NCBI GenBank assembly: GCA_035577545.1
Contig: DATLVI010000010.1
Coordinates: 62,001 to 126,000, forward strand
Length of the DNA stretch: 64,000 bases
Origin: Verrucomicrobiia bacterium
GTDB lineage: Bacteria; Verrucomicrobiota; Verrucomicrobiia; Palsa-1439
Direction of reading: 5' to 3'
Shown: piece by piece, positions 50,458-59,372 of the stretch
Layout of the letters: every line of letters starts with the position of its first letter
Numbering within the stretch: the stretch's first letter is position 1
Position numbers and translations under genes: made by a program
The notes under the pieces: model-generated
Told to the model about the DNA's origin: nothing
Database searches by the model: none
The model's input: only the letters and a program-made list of their open reading frames with translations

Positions 50458-53400
50458 ACTTTTCCCGCTTCTTTATCGAGCGTCCCATCTTCGCAGCGGT
50501 GCTGTCCATCGTCATTGTGATTGCCGGATTGATCGCGATGACTCAACTACCCATCGCCCAGTATCCCGAAATCGTCCCACCGACCGTGGTCGTGCGCGCC
50601 ACCTATCCCGGCGCAAATCCCAAAGTGCTCGCCGAAACCGTCGCTACGCCAATCGAACAGGAGGTCAACGGCGTTGAGAACATGCTCTACATGTCGAGCA
50701 CCTCGACCAGCGACGGCATCATGGCGTTGACCATTACCTTCAAACTGGGCACGGACCTGAACACCGCACAGGTGCTCGTCCAAAACCGCGTGGCCATTGC
50801 GGTGCCCAAGTTGCCCGAAGAAGTGCGCCGTCTCGGGGTGACCACCACAAAGAGGTCGCCCGATCTCACGATGGTCGCCCATCTCGTTTCGCCGGACAAC
50901 TCGCGCGACGAACTCTACCTCAGTAACTATGCCTTCCTGCAGGTGAAGGACCAGCTCGCCCGCATCCCCGGCGTCGGCGACGTGACCGTGTTCGGAGCGC
51001 GCGATTATTCAATGCGGATTTGGCTCGACCCGGAAAAACTCGCGTCGCGCAACATGACGGCCGGCGATGTCGTCCGCGCGATCCAGGAGCAAAACCTTCA
51101 GGTGGCCGCTGGTACGATTGGGCAGCCGCCCGTGCCGGCGGGCAATGATTTCCAACTGACCATTAGCACGCAGGGAAGGCTGTTGGACGAACAGGAGTTC
51201 GGTGACATCATCGTCAAACAGGGCCCGCAAGGGCAGGTCACCCATGTGCACGACGTGGCGTACGTCGAGTTGGCGGCACGGGACTACACCGTTTCCTCGC
51301 GACTCAGCGGCAAGCCCGCCGCCGCGCTAGTGATTTTCCAGTTACCGGGGTCGAATGCGATCCAGACTTCCGACGCCGTGCGCGCGCGACTGGCGGAGTT
51401 GAAGAAGAATTTCCCGGCTGGTGTGGACTACCGGGTCATCTACGACACAACCATCTTCGCGCGTGAATCGATTCATTCGGTCGTCGAAACCTTATTCGAG
51501 GCCGTCCTGCTGGTCGTCCTTGTGGTGGTTGTCTTTCTCCAGAACTGGCGGGCGTCGATCATTCCGCTCATCGCGGTGCCGGTGTCGCTTATCGGCACGT
51601 TAGCTGTGCTGCTGGGGTTTGGCTTTTCGCTGAACAACCTTTCACTGTTCGGCCTTGTGCTGGCCGTGGGAATCGTCGTGGACGATGCGATCGTGGTGGT
51701 CGAGAACGTCCAGCGCTGGATCGAGCATGGCCTTGCGCCACGCGAGGCGGCCTATAAGGCGATGGAGGAAGTTACGCCTGCCGTCATCGCCATTGCGGTT
51801 GGTCTCTCGGCGGTGTTCATTCCGGTCGCCTTCATTCCAGGAATTTCCGGCCAGTTCTACCGGCAGTTTGCCCTGACAATTGCGTTCTCAACGCTTCTGT
51901 CGGCGTTCAATTCCCTGACGCTCTCGCCCGCGCTCAGCGCGCTGCTCTTGAAAGCTCATGACGCCAAGAAGGATTGGTTTGCGGCCAGCATGGATCGTGT
52001 GCTTGGCTGGTTCTTTCGCTTGTTCAACAAGAGTTTCGAGGCGACGACGAAAGGCTACACGCGCGCCGTTGGCGGTACGATCCGTCGCGGCGGCATTGCA
52101 TTGGCGGTGTATGGGGGGTTGATTGTGTTGGCGTGGGGCGGTTTCAAAATCGTGCCAACCGGCTTCATTCCGACGCAGGACTCGGGCTACTTGATCCTCT
52201 TCGCCCAACTCCCCGATGGCGGGAGTTTGGAGCGCACGCAAAAGGTCATCAGCCGCGCCGGCGAAATCGCCCGCGCGATTCCCGGCGTGAACGGCACGGT
52301 CGAATTTCCCGGCTACAATTTGTTCGTCGGCGCGAACCTTCCGAATGCCGGCACGATGTTTGTCCCGCTGGATGAATTCAAGGACCGCAAAGACGCGCGG
52401 AAATCCGCGCAGTCCATCATGGCGCAGCTCAGTGCGGGCTGCGCCGAACTGCGTGACGCACGGATCGTTGTCCTGCCTCCGCCGCCGGTGCGGGGTCTGG
52501 GGAGCACGGCCGGGTTCAAGATGATGATCCAAGACCGGGCCGATCTCGGCCTCGACGCGCTCGCGGCCACGGCATTCAAGATGATGGTCACCGGCAGCCA
52601 GACACCGGGCCTCTCGCAGGTGTTCTCGACCTTCACCACGCGCGTGCCGCAACTTTTCGTCGACGTGGATCGAGTGAAGGCCAAGAGCATGAACGTCGCG
52701 CTGAGTGATGTGAACGACACGCTGCAAATCTATCTCGGCTCGCTCTACGTGAATGACTTCAATCGGTTCGGCCGCACATATCAAGTCACTGCCCAGGCCG
52801 ATGCGAGCTTTCGGCTTCATCCCGAGGACATCCGCAAACTCAAGACCCGGAATGCCGCCGGTGACATGTTGCCGCTGGGCGCGCTCATTGATGTCCGCGA
52901 GACTACCGGCCCGGACAAAGTGATCCGGTATAACCTGTACCCGGCCGCCGACATCAACGGCGTCGCCATGCCCGGCGTGAGTTCCGGTCAGGCCATCGCG
53001 CTGGCGCAGCAACTGGCCGCCAAGGAGTTGCCGCCGGGCATGGACTACGAATGGACGGATCTGGCGTTTCAGGAGAAAGCCGCCGGCAACACGGCCTTGC
53101 TTATTTTTCCGTTGTGCATTCTGTTGGTCTGGCTGACACACTCGGCCGAGTACGAGAGTTTCTCGTTGTCCACCGCCATCATCCTGATCGTACCGATGTG
53201 CCTGCTGTGCGGAATCACCGGCGTATTCCTGCGGCACATGGATAACAATATCTTCACCCAGATTGGCTTTATCGTTCTGGCGGGAATGAGCGTGAAGAAC
53301 GCGGTGCTGATCGTCGAGTTCGCGAAGCAGCAGCAGGAACATGATCCCAAAATGTCGGCGCGCACGGCGGCCATCGAAGCGGCCCGTCTGCGTCTGCGAC

Positions 53401-53651
53401 CCATCCTCATGACCAGCTTCGCGTTCATCTTCGGCGTCCTGCCGCTCATCGTCGCCACCGGCGCGGGCAGCGAAATGCGTCAGGCGCTGGGAACCGTGGT
53501 CTTCTTCGGAATGATCGGCGTCACCTTCTTCGGGCTCTTTCTCACCCCGGTATTCTATGTCGTCATCCGCAGATTGACGGCGCGCAAGGCAACCGAAGAT
53601 CAGCCCGCAGCCGAAATTGCGGTCAATCCCACACCCCATGAAGCACATTGA
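50454..53651 (+). CDS. RND multidrug efflux transporter (HAE1 family)
   Basis: A 1065-residue proton-driven inner-membrane pump. The N terminus is FFIERPIFAAVLSIVIVIAG. Twelve membrane segments are in two halves, with the TM4 acidic pair in VGIVVDDAIVVVENVQRWIE. Porter-domain landmarks are GVENMLYMSSTSTSDG and IPGVGDVTVFG; the C-terminal half has GMSVKNAVLIVEFAKQQ and RLRPILMTSFAFIFGVLPL. Length is normal for AcrB/MexF-like pumps. The drug range cannot be read from sequence. It lies between adaptor and channel genes, whose start overlaps its end by 14 bases. Confidence 0.95.
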   Translation: MNFSRFFIERPIFAAVLSIVIVIAGLIAMTQLPIAQYPEIVPPTVVVRATYPGANPKVLAETVATPIEQEVNGVENMLYMSSTSTSDGIMALTITFKLGTDLNTAQVLVQNRVAIAVPKLPEEVRRLGVTTTKRSPDLTMVAHLVSPDNSRDELYLSNYAFLQVKDQLARIPGVGDVTVFGARDYSMRIWLDPEKLASRNMTAGDVVRAIQEQNLQVAAGTIGQPPVPAGNDFQLTISTQGRLLDEQEFGDIIVKQGPQGQVTHVHDVAYVELAARDYTVSSRLSGKPAAALVIFQLPGSNAIQTSDAVRARLAELKKNFPAGVDYRVIYDTTIFARESIHSVVETLFEAVLLVVLVVVVFLQNWRASIIPLIAVPVSLIGTLAVLLGFGFSLNNLSLFGLVLAVGIVVDDAIVVVENVQRWIEHGLAPREAAYKAMEEVTPAVIAIAVGLSAVFIPVAFIPGISGQFYRQFALTIAFSTLLSAFNSLTLSPALSALLLKAHDAKKDWFAASMDRVLGWFFRLFNKSFEATTKGYTRAVGGTIRRGGIALAVYGGLIVLAWGGFKIVPTGFIPTQDSGYLILFAQLPDGGSLERTQKVISRAGEIARAIPGVNGTVEFPGYNLFVGANLPNAGTMFVPLDEFKDRKDARKSAQSIMAQLSAGCAELRDARIVVLPPPPVRGLGSTAGFKMMIQDRADLGLDALAATAFKMMVTGSQTPGLSQVFSTFTTRVPQLFVDVDRVKAKSMNVALSDVNDTLQIYLGSLYVNDFNRFGRTYQVTAQADASFRLHPEDIRKLKTRNAAGDMLPLGALIDVRETTGPDKVIRYNLYPAADINGVAMPGVSSGQAIALAQQLAAKELPPGMDYEWTDLAFQEKAAGNTALLIFPLCILLVWLTHSAEYESFSLSTAIILIVPMCLLCGITGVFLRHMDNNIFTQIGFIVLAGMSVKNAVLIVEFAKQQQEHDPKMSARTAAIEAARLRLRPILMTSFAFIFGVLPLIVATGAGSEMRQALGTVVFFGMIGVTFFGLFLTPVFYVVIRRLTARKATEDQPAAEIAVNPTPHEAH

Positions 53652-55083
53652 AGAGCAAATCGCTGCGATCGTGGCACTGGTGATCCTGACCGGCTGCGCG
53701 GTCGGCCCGAACTACAACCCGCCGCAAACCTCGGTCGCCGCTTCGTTTGCGAACGCCCCGACCAATACTGCGGCGGCAGACGAAACGGCGCTCGCCACGT
53801 GGTGGAACGGCTTCGGCGATGCAACGCTCAGCGATCTTGTTGCCCAGGCGATTGCGCACAATCACAATCTGCGCATAGCCACAGCCAACCTCAAGGAAGC
53901 CCGGGCTCTCCGCCGGCTTGCGATCTTCGATCTCGCGCCCACGGTGCAAGCCAATGCGGGGTACACGGACAGTCTCCTCAGCAAAGCGGCCGCAGTGCCC
54001 GGTACGCCGCGCAATCTCCGCCAAAACGAGCTTTACGATGCCAGCTTTGATGCGACTTGGGAACTCGACCTGTTCGGCCGTGTCCGCCGTTCCGTGCAAG
54101 CTGCGACTGCTGACGTCGGTTCTGTCGAAGCCACGCGACAAGACGTGCTTGTCAGTCTCACCGCCGAAATTGCGCGGAACTATTTTGAGCTGCGCGGAGA
54201 GCAAAACCAGCTCGCGGTAGCCCGCAAGAATGCTGACGTGCAAACCAAGACGCTCGAAATTACACAATCCCTCCTCGAAGGCGGGCGTGGCACAGACTTT
54301 GACGTGTCACGCAGCCGCGCCCTGGTCAATCTGACTCTCTCGACCATTCCACCCCTGGAAGCCGCGATCCAGAAAGCGATTTACCGTCTCACGGTATTGA
54401 CCGGACGGCAGCCGCACGCTCTCCCGACAGAACTTTCCACACCGGGCTCGTTGCCGGCGGCAATGCCTGCGCTTGCGCTAGGCGATCCTGAGGCACTGCT
54501 GCGCCGTCGTCCCGACATTCGCGCTGCTGAACGTTCACTGGCAGGCGCGACCGCACGCATTGGCATCGCAACCGCCGACCTGTTTCCTCGGGTTACATTC
54601 GTTGGAAGCGTAGGGCTGCAAGCCAGCACATTTGCCGGCTTGGGGAAGGGAGGTGCTGACACGTGGACGTTCGGCCCGCAGCTCACGTGGGCCGCGTTGG
54701 ACTTGGGCCGTGTGCACGCACGTATCAAAGCCGCCGATGCCAGGGCCGAAGCATCGCTTGCTTCCTACGAACTGACTGTGATCACGGCTTTGGAAGAAAC
54801 AGAAGACGCATTGGTGGACTTTGAGCGCGAACAGATACGGCAACGGTTCTTGGAGGCATCCGCCCAAGCGAGTCAACAGGCGTCCGACTTGGCGCACCAG
54901 CGTTATGAAGCCGGCGCGTCGGACTTTCTCAGCGTGCTCGATGCCGAGCGCTCCCTGTTGGAGGCGCAAGACCGTCTCGCGGCCAGCCAGACGCAAACCG
55001 CGACGTCATTGGTGGCCGTTTACAAAGCGCTCGGAGGCGGGTGGGAAATCGCGACCTCCATTAATCGATCGAACGGAAAATAA
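53638..55083 (+). CDS. outer-membrane efflux lipoprotein (OprM/NodT family)
   Basis: A 481-residue TolC-like channel protein. The lipobox LVILTGC is perfect (lipidated Cys near residue 20), followed by AVGPNYNPP, the usual opening of NodT-type outer-membrane factors. Two repeats of the helical hairpin are seen (for example LRIATANLKEARALRRLA and AHQRYEAGASDFLSVLDAER), and LRRRPDIRAAERSLAGATARIG lies between them. It completes a three-gene RND efflux system. Confidence 0.94.
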   Translation: MKHIEEQIAAIVALVILTGCAVGPNYNPPQTSVAASFANAPTNTAAADETALATWWNGFGDATLSDLVAQAIAHNHNLRIATANLKEARALRRLAIFDLAPTVQANAGYTDSLLSKAAAVPGTPRNLRQNELYDASFDATWELDLFGRVRRSVQAATADVGSVEATRQDVLVSLTAEIARNYFELRGEQNQLAVARKNADVQTKTLEITQSLLEGGRGTDFDVSRSRALVNLTLSTIPPLEAAIQKAIYRLTVLTGRQPHALPTELSTPGSLPAAMPALALGDPEALLRRRPDIRAAERSLAGATARIGIATADLFPRVTFVGSVGLQASTFAGLGKGGADTWTFGPQLTWAALDLGRVHARIKAADARAEASLASYELTVITALEETEDALVDFEREQIRQRFLEASAQASQQASDLAHQRYEAGASDFLSVLDAERSLLEAQDRLAASQTQTATSLVAVYKALGGGWEIATSINRSNGK

Positions 55084-55096
55084 GGAAGCAGTAAAA

Positions 55097-55315
55097 ATGT
55101 CGAATGAAATTACGGTCGAGGATACCGTGGACGAATGTGATCGGGTCATGCTGAAGAATACCTACCGCGCAGCGTTATTCTCTAGTCGCACGGGTCAACG
55201 TGGTGCCAGTGGCGGCGTTGGCAGATGGAATGAAAGGTTTGTTCCCACCCAAATGAGGTTTGATCGGAAAGCGCTTTCCGCCAGCGCGCCCGCGCACGAG
55301 CTCTGTCGTTGGTAG
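55097..55315 (+). CDS. small ORF of 72 residues, doubtful
   Basis: MSNEITVEDTVDECDRVMLK opens a frame with AAGGAAG about nine bases upstream. Only the first 30 residues look protein-like; the rest reads like non-coding sequence and its last codons (ELCRW) coincide with the start of the GIY-YIG remnant. It may be the fused leftover of two genes. It follows the efflux operon by 13 bases and could be cotranscribed. No homologous family is recognised. Confidence 0.3.
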   Translation: MSNEITVEDTVDECDRVMLKNTYRAALFSSRTGQRGASGGVGRWNERFVPTQMRFDRKALSASAPAHELCRW

Positions 55316-55529
55316 GTATGTCGGATGTTCGGTCGATCCCCACTGAAGGCTGGTTGAGCATAATTCCGGAGAGAGCAAATCGACTCGTGCACGACGGCCT
55401 TTTGAGATGGCGTATGTGGAGCGACTTCCGGACCTGCCTGCTGCTCGGAAGCGAGAGCAGGAGATCAAACGGAAGAAAAGCCGTCGATATACTGACTGGC
55501 TGATTGGGGGACGAATTGGAGCGGGTTGA
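55301..55529 (+). pseudogene. C-terminal remnant of a GIY-YIG nuclease-like gene
   Basis: Read from 55317, the frame gives YVGCSVDPH, a TGA stop at 55344, then RLVEHNSGESKSTRARRPFE, MAYVERLPDLPAARKREQEI and KRKKSRRYTDWLIGG. This is the YIG motif, the R-x3-H-N region, the catalytic Glu segment and the KRE...IK...SR tail of the small YhbQ-like GIY-YIG family. The stop could come from CGA to TGA. A tandem GGTA GGTA at 55311-55318 breaks the frame just before YVG; without one copy the preceding ELCRW would join it. The GIY half is not recognisable. The rest of the 450-base gap to 55533 holds only this and the small ORF at 55097. Confidence 0.75.
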
Positions 55530-55532
55530 TAT

Positions 55533-56360
55533 TTAATGCGGGAGCCAGACGGGCTTGCCCTGGAATTTGAAGCCTTTGTGCTCGAGCGCCTTGATCAGTT
55601 TGCTGAGCCAGTGCAGCAAGGTGTCGAACCGTCGCAGCAAGGCTTCCTCGGATTGGTGCGAGCTGTCCGCGCTGCTGGCCAGGAGAGATGTCGATCCGGT
55701 TTGCTGGACATGAATACCGCGCGAGCGGCGCGAGAGTTCTGTTTTCCAGCGCTCCAACGCGACCATGCGCCCTTCGAGTGTGTAATCGATCGGCTTAATT
55801 TTCTTGAGGACTTCTTTGTCAGCGGTAGTCAACTGCCCGTGCTTGACGAACGTATCGACAATCACCGGGCAGAGGCGTTCGACGGCTTCGAGATGCTCGA
55901 AAGCGGGTGGCACTGCTGCGGCCTCGGGTTGTAGAGGGGCGGTAGAAGCCGCGGGCCCGGCCGCTGCTTTGACTGGCTCGGCAGCGGGGGTGAGGGGTTT
56001 GATAATGCGCACGCTCGCATGATGGCCACCGACATGCAACACCTTGACGGCGCCATGCTCGGCTTTCAATTCACGGTCGATTTCCTCCGGGGAGGCAACG
56101 GACAGCGTGAGTGTTTGAGCCGATGAATCGATGGTTGCGCGTAATGATTTTGCCCGGAGCAATTCCTGCATGCCCTCCAGATTGTGGGCGTTTTGGAATC
56201 CGATAAGATCCAAATGCGTCAGCGCCTCTGTCACCGCCAGGACGTCATCGCCGGGCGGAGTGAGCTGCAAGTTGAGGGTGTTGTGGATGGCCAGCGCAAG
56301 CTGGTCGAGATTGGGGTGCTTCTGTCCGCCGCCGCCAAACATTCCGCCGAATAGTGCCAT
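55533..56360 (-). CDS. conserved-looking protein of unknown function
   Basis: A 275-residue cytoplasmic protein. It opens with a Gly-rich stretch (MALFGGMFGGGGQKHPNLDQ), then a helical/beta domain (LTPPGDDVLAVTEALTHLDL), a Pro/Ala linker near residues 130-165, and a helical C-terminal part (DKEVLKKIKPIDYTLEGRMV, LLHWLSKLIKALEHKGFKF). No catalytic motif is recognised. AAGGAG lies seven bases before the ATG, which fixes the start, and a promoter is visible at 56387-56416. It is divergent from acyP. Confidence 0.7.
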   Translation of the reverse strand: MALFGGMFGGGGQKHPNLDQLALAIHNTLNLQLTPPGDDVLAVTEALTHLDLIGFQNAHNLEGMQELLRAKSLRATIDSSAQTLTLSVASPEEIDRELKAEHGAVKVLHVGGHHASVRIIKPLTPAAEPVKAAAGPAASTAPLQPEAAAVPPAFEHLEAVERLCPVIVDTFVKHGQLTTADKEVLKKIKPIDYTLEGRMVALERWKTELSRRSRGIHVQQTGSTSLLASSADSSHQSEEALLRRFDTLLHWLSKLIKALEHKGFKFQGKPVWLPH

Positions 56361-56386
56361 AGCGCTCCTTCCGGGGTGACTGGCCA

Positions 56387-56416
56387 ACTCTACCGCGGCG
56401 GCATGGCGGGAGGCAA
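56387..56416 (-). promoter_or_regulatory. promoter of the 55533-56360 gene
   Basis: TTGCCT and TAGAGT are 18 bases apart on the minus strand; transcription should start near 56380. Confidence 0.45.
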
Positions 56417-56458
56417 GCTCACAATGAAACGGTCGGTTTGTATTCCTCCCCCGTTCGC

Positions 56459-56487
56459 TTGACTGGGTTACGGTTTGTCGATAGTCT
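56459..56487 (+). promoter_or_regulatory. promoter of acyP operon
   Basis: TTGACT and TAGTCT are 17 bases apart; the -10 box ends 14 bases before ATG 56502, giving a leader of about eight bases. Confidence 0.6.
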
Positions 56488-56501
56488 GACGGCTTGAGTC
56501 T

Positions 56502-56777
56502 ATGCGGAAGCGTGCGACGGTCTTTTACTCGGGCAGGGTGCAGGGAGTTGGGTTTCGCTACACCGCGCGCGAAATCGCCTGTGGATATGAGCTGACGGGG
56601 TATGTCCGCAACCTGAATGACGGGCGGGTGGAGTTGGTTGCCGAAGGCACCGAGGAGGAAGTGAGGGCGTTTCTGGAGGCGGTGCAGGCCAGCCAACTCG
56701 GCAGCCACATCCGCAATGCAGACGTGAATTGGAGGGAAGCCGCGGACGAATTCCGCGGTTTCGATGTGCGATACTAA
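56502..56777 (+). CDS. acyP: acylphosphatase
   Basis: A 91-residue enzyme that hydrolyses acyl phosphates. GRVQGVGFRYTAREIA carries the phosphate-binding loop and catalytic Arg; LTGYVRNLNDGRVELVAEGT contains the catalytic Asn. Normal size and complete. Its TAA shares one base with the ATG of the ABC ATPase gene, so it is coupled to the transporter genes, though the functional link is not obvious. Confidence 0.94.
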   Translation: MRKRATVFYSGRVQGVGFRYTAREIACGYELTGYVRNLNDGRVELVAEGTEEEVRAFLEAVQASQLGSHIRNADVNWREAADEFRGFDVRY

Positions 56778-57640
56778 TGGATGCGATTCGAACAGAACAA
56801 CTGACCAAGAAGTACGATTTGGGTTGGCGCAAAGGCCGACTGCTGGCGCTGGATAAACTTAACCTGCGCGTGCGCGAGGGCGAAGTGTACGGCTTGCTCG
56901 GGCCCAACGGCTCGGGCAAGAGCACGACGCTGAAGTTGATCCTCGATCTGATTTCGCCGACGGATGGTAGCGCGTGGCTTTTTGACGTTCCGTGCAACAA
57001 GGTCGTGTCAAGGTTGCACGTCGGCTTTCTGCCTGAGAACCCGTACTTCTATCGGTACCTGACCGGCGCCGAGACGCTGGAGTTTTACGGGAAGCTGTGT
57101 GGCATGGGTGGCTCGCCGCTGAAGAAACGCATCGAGGAGTTGCTGGACCTGGTCGGCCTCGCGCGGGCGCGCGACCGTCGGCTTTCGGGCTACTCGAAGG
57201 GCATGTTGCAGCGCATCGGGTTGGCGCAGGCCCTCATTCATGATCCCAAGCTACTGCTGCTCGACGAGCCAACGGCAGGTGTGGATCCGATCGGTAGCAA
57301 AGACATACGCGATTTGATTTTGCGGTTGAAGGGCATGGGGAAGACAGTCTTGCTGAGTTCCCATCTATTGGCCCAGGTGCAAGACGTGTGCGACCGGATC
57401 GGCGTGTTGAATCTCGGGCAAATGATTCTGGAGGGCGATGTCAAGTCACTCATCAGTGATCAACGGCGGTTGAGCATTACTGTGCAAGACTTGCCCGACG
57501 CCGCACGGGCGCGGGTCGAGGAGGCGGTCCGGGCTGCCGGGGCGTCGATTGTATCGGTCGAGCACCCACAGACGACGCTGGAATCGCTGTTCCTGGATGC
57601 GCTGAAGAAAGACGAACGGGGGATGGGACATCATGACTGA
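56777..57640 (+). CDS. ABC transporter ATP-binding protein
   Basis: A 287-residue ABC-2-type ATPase. Walker A is LLGPNGSGKSTTLKLI, the signature LSGYSKGMLQRIGLAQALI and Walker B LLLLDEPTAGVDPIG; the H-loop is LLSSHLL. The C-terminal 70 residues (RLSITVQDLPDAARARVEEA) are the extra domain of this class. It pairs with the permease at 57633, overlapping by eight bases. The cargo is unknown; similar gene pairs lie next to TPR proteins in Verrucomicrobiota and Planctomycetes. Confidence 0.93.
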   Translation: MDAIRTEQLTKKYDLGWRKGRLLALDKLNLRVREGEVYGLLGPNGSGKSTTLKLILDLISPTDGSAWLFDVPCNKVVSRLHVGFLPENPYFYRYLTGAETLEFYGKLCGMGGSPLKKRIEELLDLVGLARARDRRLSGYSKGMLQRIGLAQALIHDPKLLLLDEPTAGVDPIGSKDIRDLILRLKGMGKTVLLSSHLLAQVQDVCDRIGVLNLGQMILEGDVKSLISDQRRLSITVQDLPDAARARVEEAVRAAGASIVSVEHPQTTLESLFLDALKKDERGMGHHD

Positions 57641-58565
57641 AGCTGTTGCTACACCATCGGCAAGTCCCGCGCCGGCGGGATCCGGAGAACGGGAACACGA
57701 GAGAGTCGGCTTTTCACTGAGCCGCGTCGGTGTGATTGGGGTGAACACATTGACCGAAGCGGTCCGGCAAAAGGTGTTTATCTTTCTGTTGCTTGTCGGG
57801 TTGGTGTTCATTGGGTCGGCCATCTTCTTCTCGCAATACAGTCTTGGGGAACAAGAACAATTGAAGGTGATCAAGGACACGTGCCTGGGCGTTATTTCCG
57901 TCGTCAGTACGTTGATCGCGATTGTGGGAACGGCGCAGTTGTTGCCGAGTGAGGTGGAGAACCGCACGATCTACACCATCCTGGCGAAGCCCGTGCGGCG
58001 CTTCGAGTTTTTGCTCGGCAAGTTTTACGGCAGCGCGCTCTTGCTGGTACTGAGCATGGCAGCCATGTGCCTCATGTTCGGTGCCGTGTTATGGATCAAG
58101 GAGCAGAGTATGATCCGCGAGTTGAGCCAGACGTACCTTGGCGAGACGCACGACGCCACCGAGGAAGCGAACAAGCAAATCCAGCAGGTGAAGATCACTG
58201 TGCTTGACGTGAACCTGGTCAAGGCGGTCCTAACGGACCTGGTGAAGGCGATACTGGTGGTGTCGATTACACTTCTGGTGTCGACATTCTCGACGTCCCT
58301 CGTCTTTAACGTCGCGGTGCCGTTTATGATTTACGTGGCGGGCATGTTGCGCGGGACGGCTGTCGAGATGTGGGGCAGTCATCGGCTGGCGATGGCGGTG
58401 TTGGCGATCGTGCCTGACTTTGGGCTGTTCAGTCTGGCGGACGACATCAACCTCGGTAATCCCGTGCCCTGGGCACACGTTGACCAGGTCATTGTGTACG
58501 GGCTGGCGCGCGCGGCGGTGATCGTCGTCACCGCCCATTTGATCTTCAGCCGCCGGGAGATTTAG
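57633..58565 (+). CDS. ABC transporter permease (ABC-2 type)
   Basis: A 310-residue inner-membrane protein with about six membrane segments. An N-terminal disordered stretch of 30 residues precedes VGVIGVNTLTEAVRQKVFIF and LLVGLVFIGSAIFFSQY; further helices include GSALLLVLSMAAMCLMFGAV. The motif TIYTILAKPVRRFEFLLGKF is typical of ABC-2 permeases. It overlaps the ATPase gene and ends three bases before the TPR protein gene. Confidence 0.88.
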   Translation: MTEAVATPSASPAPAGSGEREHERVGFSLSRVGVIGVNTLTEAVRQKVFIFLLLVGLVFIGSAIFFSQYSLGEQEQLKVIKDTCLGVISVVSTLIAIVGTAQLLPSEVENRTIYTILAKPVRRFEFLLGKFYGSALLLVLSMAAMCLMFGAVLWIKEQSMIRELSQTYLGETHDATEEANKQIQQVKITVLDVNLVKAVLTDLVKAILVVSITLLVSTFSTSLVFNVAVPFMIYVAGMLRGTAVEMWGSHRLAMAVLAIVPDFGLFSLADDINLGNPVPWAHVDQVIVYGLARAAVIVVTAHLIFSRREI

Positions 58566-58568
58566 GCA

Positions 58569-59372
58569 ATGCGACTCAAGATACTTGTCGCCATCCTCCT
58601 CATGGGGTCAGGTCTGATCTTCCTGCCGCTGGAGAATTCTGTCCGCGCGGAGCGGACGCGGCTGAAGTATGGCGGCGCGCGCGTCACGATCCAGCTCCGC
58701 GAGGCAATCGGCCAGAACCTGGCCATTGCGTTGCTGGCGGGAATGCGTGGCATTGTGGCGGACTTTTTGTGGATCAACGGTCACGGTTACTGGGAGAAGA
58801 AGGAATGGCTCCGCCAATATAGAAATATCGAGATTGTTGCCGCGCTGCAACCGCAGGCCGTGATGTTTTGGGATCTCGGTCAATGGCACATGGCCTGGAA
58901 CATTGGTTACGGCGTGCTTTCGGACCCGAAAAACCGCACCAAGGCTGAAGGTATCAAGCGCGAGCATGAGTGGCATGAAAAGGCGCGTGAGTTTATCGCG
59001 CGCGGCATCGAAAATATCCCGAATCGCTATGACCTGTATTTCACCATGGGGTGGCTGTATTACGAGAAATTGAGCAAGGACTGCGACAAACCGCCGTGTC
59101 AGGAGGCATTCTGTAAGGCGGCCGAGTACTTCGGCACAGCAGCCAGCTTTTCGAACGCGCCCGAGTTTGTCGCGCGCTTTTACCCGCGCGCCCTGGAGAA
59201 GTGCGGTCAAACGCAGGCCGCTTACGAAGAATGGAAGCGTCTGTGGTTTCTGGACCATACGAAAGTGGCGCAGTCCTGGAGTATTATCGAGCGTGAGATA
59301 CGGCAACTGGAAAACGAATTGCAAATTCCCGAAAATCAGCGCTTATTCCCCCCACCACTACCGCAACCATGA
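58569..59372 (+). CDS. TPR-like exported protein next to an ABC transporter
   Basis: A 267-residue protein with an N-terminal hydrophobic signal anchor (ILVAILLMGSGLIFLPL). The rest is helical and tetratricopeptide-like: GMRGIVADFLWINGHGYWEK, QPQAVMFWDLGQWHMAWNI, NRYDLYFTMGWLYYEK and ALEKCGQTQAAYEEWKRLW. It likely acts as a periplasmic partner for the ABC transporter encoded just upstream. ATGA overlap with the phosphoesterase gene. The function is not known. Confidence 0.75.
   Translation: MRLKILVAILLMGSGLIFLPLENSVRAERTRLKYGGARVTIQLREAIGQNLAIALLAGMRGIVADFLWINGHGYWEKKEWLRQYRNIEIVAALQPQAVMFWDLGQWHMAWNIGYGVLSDPKNRTKAEGIKREHEWHEKAREFIARGIENIPNRYDLYFTMGWLYYEKLSKDCDKPPCQEAFCKAAEYFGTAASFSNAPEFVARFYPRALEKCGQTQAAYEEWKRLWFLDHTKVAQSWSIIEREIRQLENELQIPENQRLFPPPLPQP

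Noticed and set aside
51888-53648. A 586-codon minus-strand open frame within the RND pump gene
   Set aside because: It mirrors the RND transporter coding sequence and shows no domain or start signal.
55309-55503. A 64-codon frame overlapping the GIY-YIG remnant
   Set aside because: The alternative frame on the same strand carries clear GIY-YIG family sequence, so this one is a shadow.
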